From Microbacterium galbinum (GTDB lineage Bacteria; Actinomycetota; Actinomycetes; Actinomycetales; Microbacteriaceae): a DNA stretch of 64,000 nt. Position 1 is the stretch's first letter. Every line of letters starts with the position of its first letter. The position numbers and the translations under genes are program-made. The notes beneath the pieces were generated by a model. It had not been told where the DNA came from, searched no databases, and worked only from the letters and a program-made list of their open reading frames with translations. The DNA lies in NCBI RefSeq assembly GCF_023091225.1, contig NZ_JAHWXM010000001.1, positions 1,178,001-1,242,000 on the forward strand, in the 5' to 3' direction. Of this stretch, positions 1 to 8,271 are shown one piece after another.

Positions 1-353
1 TCAACGACCGCATGGCCCGGATGCTCGACCACCTCGACGCCCACGCCTTCACCGAGCTCAACCGGCAGTTCCACTCCGTGCTGTTCGAGCCGTGCCCGAA
101 CCCGCATCTGCTCGACCTCGTGCACCGCGGGTGGTCGCGGCTCTCCGGCATCCGCGATTCGACCTTCGCGTCGATCCCGGGCCGCGCCCAGCACTCCGTC
201 GAGGAGCACACCGAGATCCTCGACCTCATCCGAGCGGGCGCCGATCCGCTCGAGATCGAACTCGCCGCCCGCAACCACCGCTGGCGCACGATGGACGCGT
301 TCCTCGACGCACTGCACACCCGCACCGCCCCGACGACCGGAGACCAGTCATGA
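1..353 (+). CDS. GntR-family transcriptional regulator, C-terminal part (FCD domain)
   Basis: The reading frame is open from the window edge (frame from base 3) to a TGA at 351, so only the last ~117 residues are present. They look like the all-helical FCD effector domain of FadR/VanR-type GntR regulators: NRQFH and EEHTEIL carry histidines of the kind that bind metal in this domain, and the end reads RNHRWRTMDAFL. The N-terminal winged helix lies outside the window. Its stop overlaps the hpaE start (ATGA at 350-353), so it probably belongs to the homoprotocatechuate operon and controls it in response to a pathway acid. The effector is an inference. Confidence 0.8.
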   Translation, partial: NDRMARMLDHLDAHAFTELNRQFHSVLFEPCPNPHLLDLVHRGWSRLSGIRDSTFASIPGRAQHSVEEHTEILDLIRAGADPLEIELAARNHRWRTMDAFLDALHTRTAPTTGDQS

Positions 354-1846
354 CCGATCCGCGCATTCCCGCCGACCTGCCCGACCACATCCAGCACTAC
401 ATCGACGGCGCCTTCGTCGACTCGGTCGACGGCGACACCTTCGACGTGCTCGACCCCGTGACGAACACGACCTACACGACGGCATCCGCGGGCAAGAAGG
501 CCGACATCGACCGGGCCGTCGCCGCCGCCCGCCGCGCGTTCACCGAGGGCCCCTGGCCGCGGATGCTCCCCCGCGAGCGCTCCCGCGTGCTGCACCGCAT
601 CGCCGACATCGTCGAGTCGCGCGATGCCCGCCTCGCCGAGCTGGAGTCGTACGATTCGGGCCTCCCGATCACGCAGGCGCTGGGCCAGGCCCGCCGCGCG
701 GCCGAGAACTTCCGCTTCTTCGCCGACCTGATCGTCGCGCAGTCCGACGACGCCTTCAAGGTGCCCGGTCGTCAGATGAACTACGTCAACCGCAAGCCGA
801 TCGGCGTCGCGGGTCTCATCACCCCGTGGAACACGCCGTTCATGCTCGAGTCGTGGAAGCTCGGCCCGGCCCTCGCGACCGGCAACACGGTGGTGCTCAA
901 GCCCGCCGAGTTCACGCCCCTGTCGGCGTCGCTCTGGGCCGGGATCTTCGAGGAGGCGGGCCTGCCGCAGGGCGTCTTCAATCTCGTCAACGGGCTCGGT
1001 GAGGATGCGGGTGACGCGTTGGTGAAGCATCCGGACGTGCCCCTCATCTCGTTCACCGGCGAGAGCCGCACCGGGCAGATCATCTTCGGCAACGCCGCCC
1101 CCTTCCTCAAGGGCCTGTCGATGGAGCTCGGCGGCAAGTCGCCCGCCGTGGTCTTCGCGGATGCCGATCTCGAGGCCGCGGTGGATGCGACGATCTTCGG
1201 CGTCTTCTCGCTCAACGGCGAGCGCTGCACGGCCGGCTCACGGATCCTCGTCGAACGCGCGATCTACGAGGAGTTCGTCGAGCGCTATGCGGCGCAGGCG
1301 AAGCGCGTGAAGGTCGGCTACCCGCACGACCCGACGACCGAGGTGGGCGCACTCGTCCACCCCGAGCACTACGACAAGGTGATGAGCTACGTACGTGTAG
1401 GCAAGACCGAGGGCCGGCTCGTCGCCGGCGGCGGGCGCCCCGAGGGGTTCGACGAGGGCAACTTCGTCGCCCCGACCGTCTTCGCCGATGTCGCCCCCGA
1501 CGCCCGCATCTTCCAGGAGGAGATCTTCGGCCCCGTGGTCGCGATCACCCCGTTCGACTCCGACGACGAGGCGCTCGCGCTCGCGAACGACACGAAGTAC
1601 GGCCTCGCCGCCTACATCTGGACGAACGATCTGAAGCGCGCCCACAACTTCGCGCAGTCGGTCGAGGCGGGCATGGTGTGGCTGAACAGCAACAACGTGC
1701 GCGACCTGCGCACCCCCTTCGGCGGCGTGAAGGCCTCGGGCCTCGGCCACGAGGGCGGCTACCGCTCGATCGACTTCTACACCGACCAGCAGAGCGTGCA
1801 CATCACGCTCGGCGGCGCCCACAACCCCACCTTCGGCAAGAACTGA
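350..1846 (+). CDS. hpaE: 5-carboxymethyl-2-hydroxymuconate semialdehyde dehydrogenase
   Basis: NAD-dependent aldehyde dehydrogenase of 498 residues, the usual size for HpaE. It would oxidise the ring-cleavage product of homoprotocatechuate to the dicarboxylic acid. ALDH landmarks are visible: TPWNTPF and KPAEFTPLSA of the coenzyme fold, the general-base motif ELGGKSP, the catalytic cysteine in NGERCTAGSR, and EIFGPV near the C-terminus. The ATG at 350 overlaps the upstream stop as ATGA and opens with MTDPRIPADLPDHIQHYIDG, a normal HpaE start; the frame stays open further upstream but that part is a shadow of the regulator. The specific assignment rests on the dioxygenase, hydratase and aldolase that follow. 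Confidence 0.9.
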   Translation: MTDPRIPADLPDHIQHYIDGAFVDSVDGDTFDVLDPVTNTTYTTASAGKKADIDRAVAAARRAFTEGPWPRMLPRERSRVLHRIADIVESRDARLAELESYDSGLPITQALGQARRAAENFRFFADLIVAQSDDAFKVPGRQMNYVNRKPIGVAGLITPWNTPFMLESWKLGPALATGNTVVLKPAEFTPLSASLWAGIFEEAGLPQGVFNLVNGLGEDAGDALVKHPDVPLISFTGESRTGQIIFGNAAPFLKGLSMELGGKSPAVVFADADLEAAVDATIFGVFSLNGERCTAGSRILVERAIYEEFVERYAAQAKRVKVGYPHDPTTEVGALVHPEHYDKVMSYVRVGKTEGRLVAGGGRPEGFDEGNFVAPTVFADVAPDARIFQEEIFGPVVAITPFDSDDEALALANDTKYGLAAYIWTNDLKRAHNFAQSVEAGMVWLNSNNVRDLRTPFGGVKASGLGHEGGYRSIDFYTDQQSVHITLGGAHNPTFGKN

Positions 1847-1887
1847 CCCCCTCCTGTCACGCAGGAATCGACAGCAAGGACGCTGAC

Positions 1888-3054
1888 ATGACCGACAAGA
1901 CGCAGAAGACTCTCACCTCCTCCGGCTACTACGTGTCGCAGGAGGCACCGATCCACTCCGACAACCCGGTCGCGACGCCGACCAGCACGCCGCCCGACAT
2001 CCTGCGCTGCGCCTACATGGAACTCGTGGTCACCGACCTCGCCGCCTCGCGTCAGTTCTACGTCGACGTGCTCGGGCTGTACGTGACCGCCGAAGACGAC
2101 GACGCGATCTATCTGCGCTCGACCGAGGAGTTCATCCACCACAACCTCGTCCTGCGCCGGGGGCCGATCGCCGCCGTCGCCGCGTTCTCGTACCGGGTGC
2201 GCAGCGCGGAAGATCTCGACCGCGCCGTCGCCTTCTACGCCGAGCTCGGCTGCGACGTGCGCCGCGAGCCGAACGGCTTCGTGCAGGGCATCGGCGACTC
2301 GGTGCGCGTGGTCGACCCGCTCGGCTTCCCCTACGAGTTCTTCTTCGAGACCACCCACGTCGAGCGCCTCTCGTGGCGCTACGACCTGCACACCCCGGGC
2401 GAGCTCGTGCGCCTCGACCACTTCAATCAGGTCACCCCCGACGTGCCCCGCGCGGTGCGCCACTACCAGGACCTCGGTTTCCGCGTCACGGAGGACATCC
2501 AGGACGACGAGGGCACCGTGTACGCCGCATGGATGCGCCGCAAGCCCACCGTGCACGACACCGCGGCGACCGGCGGAGACGGGCCCCGCATGCACCACGT
2601 CGCGTTCGCCACGCACGAGAAGCACAACATCCTCGCGATCTGCGACAAGCTCGGCGCGCTCCGCCGCTCGGACGCGATCGAGCGAGGACCCGGTCGCCAC
2701 GGCGTCTCGAACGCCTTCTACCTCTACCTGCGCGACCCCGACGGACACCGCGTCGAGATCTACACGCAGGACTACTACACCGGTGACCCCGACAACCCCG
2801 TCATCACGTGGGACGTGCACGACAACCAGCGTCGCGACTGGTGGGGCAACCCCGTCGTGCCCTCCTGGTACACCGAGGCGTCGCTCGTGCTCGACCTCGA
2901 CGGCAACCCTCAGCCCGTCGTCGCCCGCACCGACTCCAGCGAGATGGCGGTGACGATCGGCGCCGACGGCTTCTCGTACACGCGGCCGGACGAGGGCGAG
3001 GCATCGATGCCCGAGTACAAGCAGGGCGAGTACAAGCTCGGCCACCAGCTGTAG
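1888..3054 (+). CDS. hpaD: 3,4-dihydroxyphenylacetate 2,3-dioxygenase (extradiol, type I)
   Basis: Cleaves homoprotocatechuate next to the diol. The 388-residue protein has two vicinal-oxygen-chelate repeats. Compared with the well-studied Brevibacterium fuscum enzyme, every active-site residue I remember is present at a constant offset of +23: metal ligands H178, H237 and E290 (H155, H214, E267 there), plus N180, H223, R266 and Y280 (N157, H200, R243, Y257). The motifs LDHFNQVTPDV and YTQDYYTGDPDNPV are diagnostic of this branch, whose members use Fe(II) or Mn(II). The offset reflects a longer N-terminus (about 36 residues before DILRCAY). It sits 41 bases after hpaE in the same operon. Confidence 0.95.
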   Translation: MTDKTQKTLTSSGYYVSQEAPIHSDNPVATPTSTPPDILRCAYMELVVTDLAASRQFYVDVLGLYVTAEDDDAIYLRSTEEFIHHNLVLRRGPIAAVAAFSYRVRSAEDLDRAVAFYAELGCDVRREPNGFVQGIGDSVRVVDPLGFPYEFFFETTHVERLSWRYDLHTPGELVRLDHFNQVTPDVPRAVRHYQDLGFRVTEDIQDDEGTVYAAWMRRKPTVHDTAATGGDGPRMHHVAFATHEKHNILAICDKLGALRRSDAIERGPGRHGVSNAFYLYLRDPDGHRVEIYTQDYYTGDPDNPVITWDVHDNQRRDWWGNPVVPSWYTEASLVLDLDGNPQPVVARTDSSEMAVTIGADGFSYTRPDEGEASMPEYKQGEYKLGHQL

Positions 3055-3063
3055 GAGATGCGG

Positions 3064-3849
3064 ATGCTGTCAGCAGAGGTCATCGCGCAGATCGCCGCAG
3101 AATTGGCCCGGGCCGACCGGGAGCACACGGTGATCCCCCGGATCACGTCTCGTTGGCCCGAGGCGACGATCGAGGACTCCTACGCGATCCAGGGCGTGTG
3201 GCGCGACACGCAGGTCGCCGCGGGCCGCACGCTCGTGGGCCGCAAGATCGGACTGACGTCGAAGGCCATGCAGCAGGCGACGGGCATCACCGAGCCCGAT
3301 TACGGGGTGATGTTCGACGACACGGTGCACGAGTCCGGCGCCGAGATCCCCGTCGACCACTTCTCGAACGTGCGCATCGAGGTCGAACTCGCGTTCGTGC
3401 TCAAGCATCCGCTCGAGGGCCCCGACTGCACGCTCGACGACGCGCTCGCGGCGATCGACTACGCGGTCCCCGCGCTCGAGGTGCTCAACTCGCACATCGA
3501 GCTCGAGGGCCGCACGATCGTCGACACGATCAGCGACAACGCCGCCTACGGGGCGATGGTGCTCGGCTCGGTGCGCAAGCGTCCCGATGAGATCGATCTG
3601 CGCTGGGTGCCCGGCGTGCTGTCGCGCAACGGCGAGATCGAGGAGACCGGCGTCGCCGCGGGCGTGCTCGGTCACCCGGCCACCGGCGTCGCGTGGCTCG
3701 CGAACAAGTTCCACCAGCACGGCGCGCGCCTGGAGGCCGGCGAGATCATCCTGGCAGGATCGTTCACACGCCCGATGTGGGTGTCGCGCGGTGACGAGGT
3801 GCTGTGCGACTACGGACCGATGGGAACGATCGCATGCCGCTTCATCTAG
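3064..3849 (+). CDS. hpaH: 2-oxo-hept-4-ene-1,7-dioate hydratase
   Basis: Member of the fumarylacetoacetate hydrolase-like/MhpD group; 261 residues. It hydrates 2-oxo-hept-4-ene-1,7-dioate to the 4-hydroxy acid used by the next enzyme. Typical features are GRKIGLTSKAMQ, the acidic metal ligands in RIEVELAFVL and the NSHIELEGRTIVDTISDNA segment. I chose ATG 3064 because AGGAG at 3053-3057 lies six bases upstream; the in-frame ATG at 3058 touches that sequence and would have no spacing. The Shine-Dalgarno overlaps the hpaD stop codon, suggesting translational coupling. Confidence 0.9.
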   Translation: MLSAEVIAQIAAELARADREHTVIPRITSRWPEATIEDSYAIQGVWRDTQVAAGRTLVGRKIGLTSKAMQQATGITEPDYGVMFDDTVHESGAEIPVDHFSNVRIEVELAFVLKHPLEGPDCTLDDALAAIDYAVPALEVLNSHIELEGRTIVDTISDNAAYGAMVLGSVRKRPDEIDLRWVPGVLSRNGEIEETGVAAGVLGHPATGVAWLANKFHQHGARLEAGEIILAGSFTRPMWVSRGDEVLCDYGPMGTIACRFI

Positions 3850-4652
3850 ATCCCTCCTTCCGCGACCGGCTCGCGGCATCCGATCGCCCGCTCGTGGGCA
3901 TGTGGGTGTGCTCGGGCAGCCCGCTGCTCGCCGAGGTCGCCGCGGGCTCCGGCCTCGACTGGCTGCTGATCGACATGGAGCACTCCGCCAACACCCTCGA
4001 TTCGGTTCTCCTGCAGCTGCAGGCGGTCGCCGCGTATCCGGTGACGCCGGTCGTGCGCGCCCCGGCCAACGACGTCGTGGCGCTCAAGCAGATCCTCGAC
4101 CTCGGCGCGCAGAACGTGATCGTGCCGATGGTGTCGTCCGCCGAGGAGGCGCGGGCCGCGGTCGCCGCCACCCGCTACCCGCCGGAGGGCGTGCGGGGTG
4201 TCGGCAGCGCCCTCGCCCGCAGTGCGCGCTGGAACCGCGTCGACGGCTACCTGCGCGATTCGGCGCAGCACACGTCGCTCACGGTGCAGATCGAGACCGC
4301 GGCGGGCGTCGAGGCGGCGGGCGAGATCGCCGCCGTCGACGGGGTGGATGCCGTGTTCGTCGGCCCGTCAGACCTCTCGGCCTCGATGGGCCTGCTGGGT
4401 CAGCAGACGCATCCGGATGTCGTCGCCGCCGTCGAGCGCGTCTTCGCCGCGGCGAAGGCGGCCGGAACCCCGGTCGGGGTGAACGCCTTCGATCCGGTGG
4501 CTGCCGAGGCCTACCTCGCCGCCGGCGCCGACTTCGTGGCCGTCGGTGCCGACGTGGCGCTGCTCGCGCGGGCATCCGAGGCTCTCGCCGCGCGGTTCAT
4601 CGCCTCGGGTGGATCGGATGCTCCGGACCGGGGTGAGAAACAGAGCTACTGA
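3834..4652 (+). CDS. hpaI: 4-hydroxy-2-oxoheptanedioate aldolase
   Basis: Class II pyruvate aldolase of the HpcH/HpaI family (272 residues), splitting 4-hydroxy-2-oxoheptanedioate into pyruvate and succinic semialdehyde. The family signature is clear: DWLLIDMEH, the GAQNVIVPMV strand, GVRGVGSA, the metal-binding glutamate in TVQIETAAGVE, and VFVGPSDLSASMG. ATG 3834 overlaps the end of hpaH by 16 bases; an earlier in-frame GTG would only add residues read from inside hpaH. It is the last gene of the operon. The isomerase/decarboxylase (HpaG), HpaF and the hydroxylase HpaBC are not in the window. Confidence 0.92.
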   Translation: MPLHLDPSFRDRLAASDRPLVGMWVCSGSPLLAEVAAGSGLDWLLIDMEHSANTLDSVLLQLQAVAAYPVTPVVRAPANDVVALKQILDLGAQNVIVPMVSSAEEARAAVAATRYPPEGVRGVGSALARSARWNRVDGYLRDSAQHTSLTVQIETAAGVEAAGEIAAVDGVDAVFVGPSDLSASMGLLGQQTHPDVVAAVERVFAAAKAAGTPVGVNAFDPVAAEAYLAAGADFVAVGADVALLARASEALAARFIASGGSDAPDRGEKQSY

Positions 4653-4689
4653 CTGGCGGATTCATAGACTCAGCCACGAAACTGTTCGC

Positions 4690-5412
4690 ATGACCTTCGC
4701 TGCGCTCCAGCCTCTCGCCGATCGTGCCGCCCTCTACTCCGTGATCCGCCAGGATCAGCTCTCGGCCGCTGCCGATGCGCTGGGCGAGCATCGCTGGGAC
4801 GCCGACATGACGGCGGGCACCCTCACCTTCACCGCGAACGCCGACCCCTCGCGTCAGCTCGTCACGCGTGCGCACCTGATCGCCACGATCGCCCCGGGGC
4901 CGCGCTCGATGCTCTGGGCCTGGGCGCACCCGCAGGGCGACCCGCAGGGCATCGCCGCGCAGCTGCGCGCCTACGGAGAGGAGCACGGCATCGCCGAACT
5001 CACCTCGGCCGAGGTGCCGTTCCCCGCGGATGCCTCGGGCGACGAGGACTGGATCGCCGCGGCCGCGCACACCGTCGGCGGCGTCGCGGTGGAACTCACC
5101 GGCCGCTCCCCGTACTACTCCGCTCCCGTCGGCGGCGGCACACGCGCCGTCTTCCTCCTCGACGCGCCGCTGCCGCAGCTCACCGTGGCCGACGCCATGA
5201 TCGTCATGCCGCGCATGCTCGCGAGCTTCACCCTGCCCGACGCACGCACCTCGGTGTGGGATCTCGCCCGCCTCGCCGGCTGGACGCTCACCTGGACCGA
5301 CGAGGCCTTCTCGGGCGCGACCGTCGTCGATGCGACGGGTTCCGCCACCTTCAGCTTCGACGAGCACGCCCGCATCTCGAACGTGCAGAGCTCGCTCGGC
5401 GGCCAGCGCTGA
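4690..5412 (+). CDS. DUF6882-like protein of unknown function
   Basis: A 240-residue soluble protein with no signal peptide or membrane segment. The central part (ATIAPGPRSMLWAWAHPQG followed by an alternating hydrophobic stretch) resembles the DUF6882 family, small actinobacterial proteins of unknown role; that match is from memory. ATG 4690 follows a TAGACT -10-like box at 4665-4670, which would give a leader of roughly 13 bases. An upstream extension of the frame overlaps hpaI and reads as low-complexity Arg/Pro, so I left it out. It probably has its own promoter, apart from the hpa operon. Confidence 0.6.
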   Translation: MTFAALQPLADRAALYSVIRQDQLSAAADALGEHRWDADMTAGTLTFTANADPSRQLVTRAHLIATIAPGPRSMLWAWAHPQGDPQGIAAQLRAYGEEHGIAELTSAEVPFPADASGDEDWIAAAAHTVGGVAVELTGRSPYYSAPVGGGTRAVFLLDAPLPQLTVADAMIVMPRMLASFTLPDARTSVWDLARLAGWTLTWTDEAFSGATVVDATGSATFSFDEHARISNVQSSLGGQR

Positions 5413-5471
5413 CATCGTCCCCGGTCGCTCCGGGGATGCGCACTCCGCGCGGGCTGTGGGATTCTGATCCT

Positions 5472-5909
5472 ATGAAGAAGGCAATCGTGCGCTTCGGCTC
5501 GCTCTACGTGTTCAACGTGGTGGTTCTGCTGCTGATCGGCCTGCTGCTGCGGGGCGTCTCGGTGGGATGGCACGCGTTCTGGGCGGCGATCATCCTCACC
5601 CTCGCCGCGCTGTTCGTGAAGCCGACGCTGGCAGCCGCCTTCCGCCGATCCGCCGCGAAGTCGGCCGCCGACCGTACGAAGGCGGGCGAGAAGGTCGTCC
5701 AGTACGTGCTCGTGTACCTGGTCGAACTGATCGTCTGGGCGCTCACGGTGTGGCTGAGCGGCGTCGACGCCCGCGGATTCTGGGGCTACGTGATCCCGCC
5801 GCTCCTGCTGCTGGTCGGGTGGATGATCTACGACCAGGTCGACGACAAGCTGCAGGCGAAGGCCTCCGAGGTCTACGACAGCGTGCAGGCGCGCGTGCGC
5901 CGACGCTGA
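5472..5909 (+). CDS. Small integral membrane protein, unknown
   Basis: 145 residues with about four hydrophobic segments: roughly residues 10-28, 33-52, 78-95 and 103-120. A basic, Ala/Lys-rich cytoplasmic loop (FRRSAAKSAADRTKAGEK) separates the pairs, and the tail is charged and helical. I do not recognise a family. The ATG at 5472 lies six bases after GATTCT (5460-5465), matching the leaderless pattern seen elsewhere here, and I see no Shine-Dalgarno. It converges on folD across a strong shared hairpin. Confidence 0.7.
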   Translation: MKKAIVRFGSLYVFNVVVLLLIGLLLRGVSVGWHAFWAAIILTLAALFVKPTLAAAFRRSAAKSAADRTKAGEKVVQYVLVYLVELIVWALTVWLSGVDARGFWGYVIPPLLLLVGWMIYDQVDDKLQAKASEVYDSVQARVRRR

Positions 5910-5940
5910 CGGCATCCGTCGAGCGGGATGCCGTCAGCGT
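5903..5940. terminator. Bidirectional hairpin between the membrane protein gene and folD
   Basis: A perfect 15-base inverted repeat (arms 5903-5917 and 5926-5940, loop of 8) includes the stop codon of the upstream gene and ends 7 bases before the folD stop. The core is GGCATCC/GGATGCC. It can serve both convergent genes. Confidence 0.85.
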
Positions 5941-5946
5941 CTTCGT

Positions 5947-6825
5947 TCAGGCGAGGCGCTCTGTCGCTTCGACCACGTTCGTCATGAGCAGCGCGACGGT
6001 CATCGGGCCGACCCCGCCCGGGTTCGGCGAGAGGAAGCCGGCGACCTCGGCCACGTCGGGGTGCACGTCGCCGGAGACGACGCTCTTGCCCGTCTCGGGG
6101 TCGGTCGTGCGGGTCACACCCACGTCGAGCACGGCGGCACCGGGCTTGACGTCCTCGGCACGGATGAGGTGCGCGACGCCCGCGGCGGCCACGATCACGT
6201 CGGCCTCGCGGAGGTAGCGCGGCATGTCGACCGTGCCGGTGTGGGTGAGCGTCACGGTCGCGTTGATGTCGCGGCGCGTGAGCAGCAGTCCGATGGAGCG
6301 GCCGATCGTGACGCCGCGGCCGACGACCACGACGTGCTTGCCCTTCAGGTCGTAGTCGTTGCGCAGCAGCAGCTCGATCACACCGCGCGGCGTGCACGGC
6401 AGCGGGGTGCGGATCGGGCTGTTGACGTTGAGCACCAGGCGACCGAGGTTCGTCGGGTGCAGTCCGTCGGCATCCTTCGCGGGGTCGATCCGCTCGAGGA
6501 TCGCATCGGTGTCGAGGTGCTTCGGCAGCGGCAGCTGCACGATGTAGCCGTGGCAGTCGGGGTCGGCGTTGAGCTCGTCGATCAGCGCCTCGACCTGCTC
6601 TTGCGTGGCATCGGCCGGCAGCTCGCGCTGGATCGAGTTCATCCCGATCGCCTCGGACTGGCGGTGCTTCATGCCCACGTACAGCTGCGACGCGGGGTCC
6701 GCACCGACGAGCACCGTGGCGATGCCCGGGATGATCCCGCGGGCGCGCAGCGCAGCGACGCGCTCGGTCAGCTCGGCCTTGATCTCGGCCGATGCCGCCT
6801 TGCCGTCGAGGACGACCGCGGTCAC
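5947..6825 (-). CDS. folD: Bifunctional methylenetetrahydrofolate dehydrogenase/cyclohydrolase
   Basis: 292 residues, standard for FolD, which interconverts 5,10-methylene-, methenyl- and 10-formyl-tetrahydrofolate. Visible motifs are [15 protein letters not shown] with the catalytic lysine, [32 protein letters not shown] for NADP binding, and [11 protein letters not shown]. Start is GTG 6825, overlapping the glyA stop as GTGA, so the pair is translationally coupled. The frame is open far upstream but that is antisense-like shadow of glyA. Together with GlyA it supplies formyl units for purine synthesis, which fits the ZTP riboswitch upstream. Confidence 0.97.
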   Translation of the reverse strand: MTAVVLDGKAASAEIKAELTERVAALRARGIIPGIATVLVGADPASQLYVGMKHRQSEAIGMNSIQRELPADATQEQVEALIDELNADPDCHGYIVQLPLPKHLDTDAILERIDPAKDADGLHPTNLGRLVLNVNSPIRTPLPCTPRGVIELLLRNDYDLKGKHVVVVGRGVTIGRSIGLLLTRRDINATVTLTHTGTVDMPRYLREADVIVAAAGVAHLIRAEDVKPGAAVLDVGVTRTTDPETGKSVVSGDVHPDVAEVAGFLSPNPGGVGPMTVALLMTNVVEATERLA

Positions 6826-8096
6826 TGCTGCAGGTCCGGGTAGAGCGGGAAGCCGGCCGCGAGCGCGTCGACGCGGGCGCGGAGAGCCTCGACGTCGGCA
6901 CCCGGCTGCAGCGCCAGCGCGATGATGTCGGCGACCTCGGTGAACTCCGTGTCGCCGAACCCGCGGGTGGCGAGCGCCGGGGTGCCGATGCGCAGACCCG
7001 AGGTGACCATGGGCGGACGCGGGTCGTTCGGCACGGCGTTGCGGTTCACCGTGATGTGGATGTCGTGCAGCAGGTCTTCGGCCTGCTTGCCGTCGATCTC
7101 GGCCTCGCGCAGGTCGACCAGCACGAGGTGCACGTCGGTGCCACCGGAGCGCACGGCGATGCCGGCATCCTTGACGTCCTGCTGCGAGAGGCGCTCGGCG
7201 ATCAGCGCCGCGCCGCGCAGCACGCGCTCCTGTCGCTCGGCGAACTCGGGGGTCGCGGCGAGCTTGAACGCGGTCGCCTTGGCGGCGATCACGTGCATGA
7301 GCGGGCCGCCCTGCTGGCCCGGGAACACGGCCGTGTTGATCTTCTTGGCGATGTCGGCGTCGTTCGTGAGGATGAAGCCCGAGCGAGGGCCGCCGATCGT
7401 CTTGTGCACGGTCGACGAGACGACGTGGGCGTGGGGCACCGGGTTCGGGTGCAGGCCCGCGGCGACGAGACCGGCGAAGTGCGCCATGTCGACCCAGAGC
7501 AGTGCGCCGACCTCGTCGGCGATCGCGCGGAACGCCGCGAAGTCGAGCGTGCGGGGGTAGGCCGACCAGCCGGCGATGATGACCTTCGGCTTGTGCTCGA
7601 TCGCGAGGCGACGCACCTCGTCCATGTCGATGACCGAGGTCTCGGGGTTCACACCGTAGGCGACGATGTCGTAGAGACGGCCCGAGAAGTTGATCTTCAT
7701 GCCGTGCGTGAGGTGGCCGCCCTGGTCGAGCGAGAGGCCGAGGAGCGTGTCGCCGGGGCGCGCGATGGCGTGCAGCACGGCGGCGTTGGCCGAGGCGCCG
7801 GAGTGCGGCTGGACGTTCGCGAACTCGGCGCCGAACAGGCTCTTCGCCCGCGAGATCGCGAGTTCCTCGGCGACGTCGACCTCTTCGCAGCCGCCGTAGT
7901 AGCGACGGCCGGGGTAGCCCTCGGCGTACTTGTTCGTGAGCACGGAGCCCTGCGACTGCAGCACCGAGACGGGCACGAAGTTCTCGGACGCGATCATCTC
8001 GAGGAAGGTCTGCTGACGCTTCAGCTCGCGGTCGAGCACCTCGGCGATCTCGGGATCGACCTCGGCGAGCGGGGCGTTGAAGTAACGGTCGGTCAT
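6822..8096 (-). CDS. glyA: Serine hydroxymethyltransferase
   Basis: PLP enzyme of 424 residues converting serine and tetrahydrofolate to glycine and methylene-tetrahydrofolate. It shows IASENFVP near the N-terminus, the glycine-rich YYGGCE region, the PLP lysine motif [16 protein letters not shown], and [21 protein letters not shown] ribosome site lies about nine bases before the ATG. It is the first gene of glyA-folD and its leader of roughly 120 bases contains a ZTP riboswitch, so expression should rise when ZTP/AICAR signals folate shortage. Confidence 0.98.
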   Translation of the reverse strand: MTDRYFNAPLAEVDPEIAEVLDRELKRQQTFLEMIASENFVPVSVLQSQGSVLTNKYAEGYPGRRYYGGCEEVDVAEELAISRAKSLFGAEFANVQPHSGASANAAVLHAIARPGDTLLGLSLDQGGHLTHGMKINFSGRLYDIVAYGVNPETSVIDMDEVRRLAIEHKPKVIIAGWSAYPRTLDFAAFRAIADEVGALLWVDMAHFAGLVAAGLHPNPVPHAHVVSSTVHKTIGGPRSGFILTNDADIAKKINTAVFPGQQGGPLMHVIAAKATAFKLAATPEFAERQERVLRGAALIAERLSQQDVKDAGIAVRSGGTDVHLVLVDLREAEIDGKQAEDLLHDIHITVNRNAVPNDPRPPMVTSGLRIGTPALATRGFGDTEFTEVADIIALALQPGADVEALRARVDALAAGFPLYPDLQQ

Positions 8097-8137
8097 GATG
8101 ACGGGCTCCTCTGACGACGGATTCGAAGGGTGTTCTC

Positions 8138-8215
8138 ATCGGCCCAGGCGCGCGGTCGAATTCCGTGGTCGGTCGCTCCCCGGTGGTAACCCACCCAGAC
8201 GCCAGTCGCGACAGA
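8138..8215 (-). ncRNA. ZTP (pfl) riboswitch upstream of glyA-folD
   Basis: Read on the minus strand, the leader has the consensus parts of the pfl/ZTP aptamer in order: GUCGC-GACUGGCG at 8212 downward, a GGUGG-guua-CCACC hairpin, GGGGAGCGAC whose GCGAC pairs back with GUCGC, a variable linker, and the highly conserved GCGCCUGGGC ending at 8141. It ends 44 bases before the glyA ATG. Known pfl RNAs sit upstream of folD, glyA and pur genes, exactly this context. I see no strong terminator after it, so control may be through access to the GAGGAG ribosome site. Confidence 0.9.
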
Positions 8216-8259
8216 TCGAGCATACCGGATTCCCCCTGGTCGACTCCCCGCCGCGCGGC

Positions 8260-8265
8260 TAGGGT
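8260..8265 (+). promoter_or_regulatory. -10 box of a probable leaderless promoter for GH20 gene
   Basis: TAGGGT is followed by six bases and then the ATG at 8272. No convincing -35 and no separate ribosome site are seen; AGGG is part of the -10 box itself. Confidence 0.5.
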
Positions 8266-8271
8266 TTGTTC

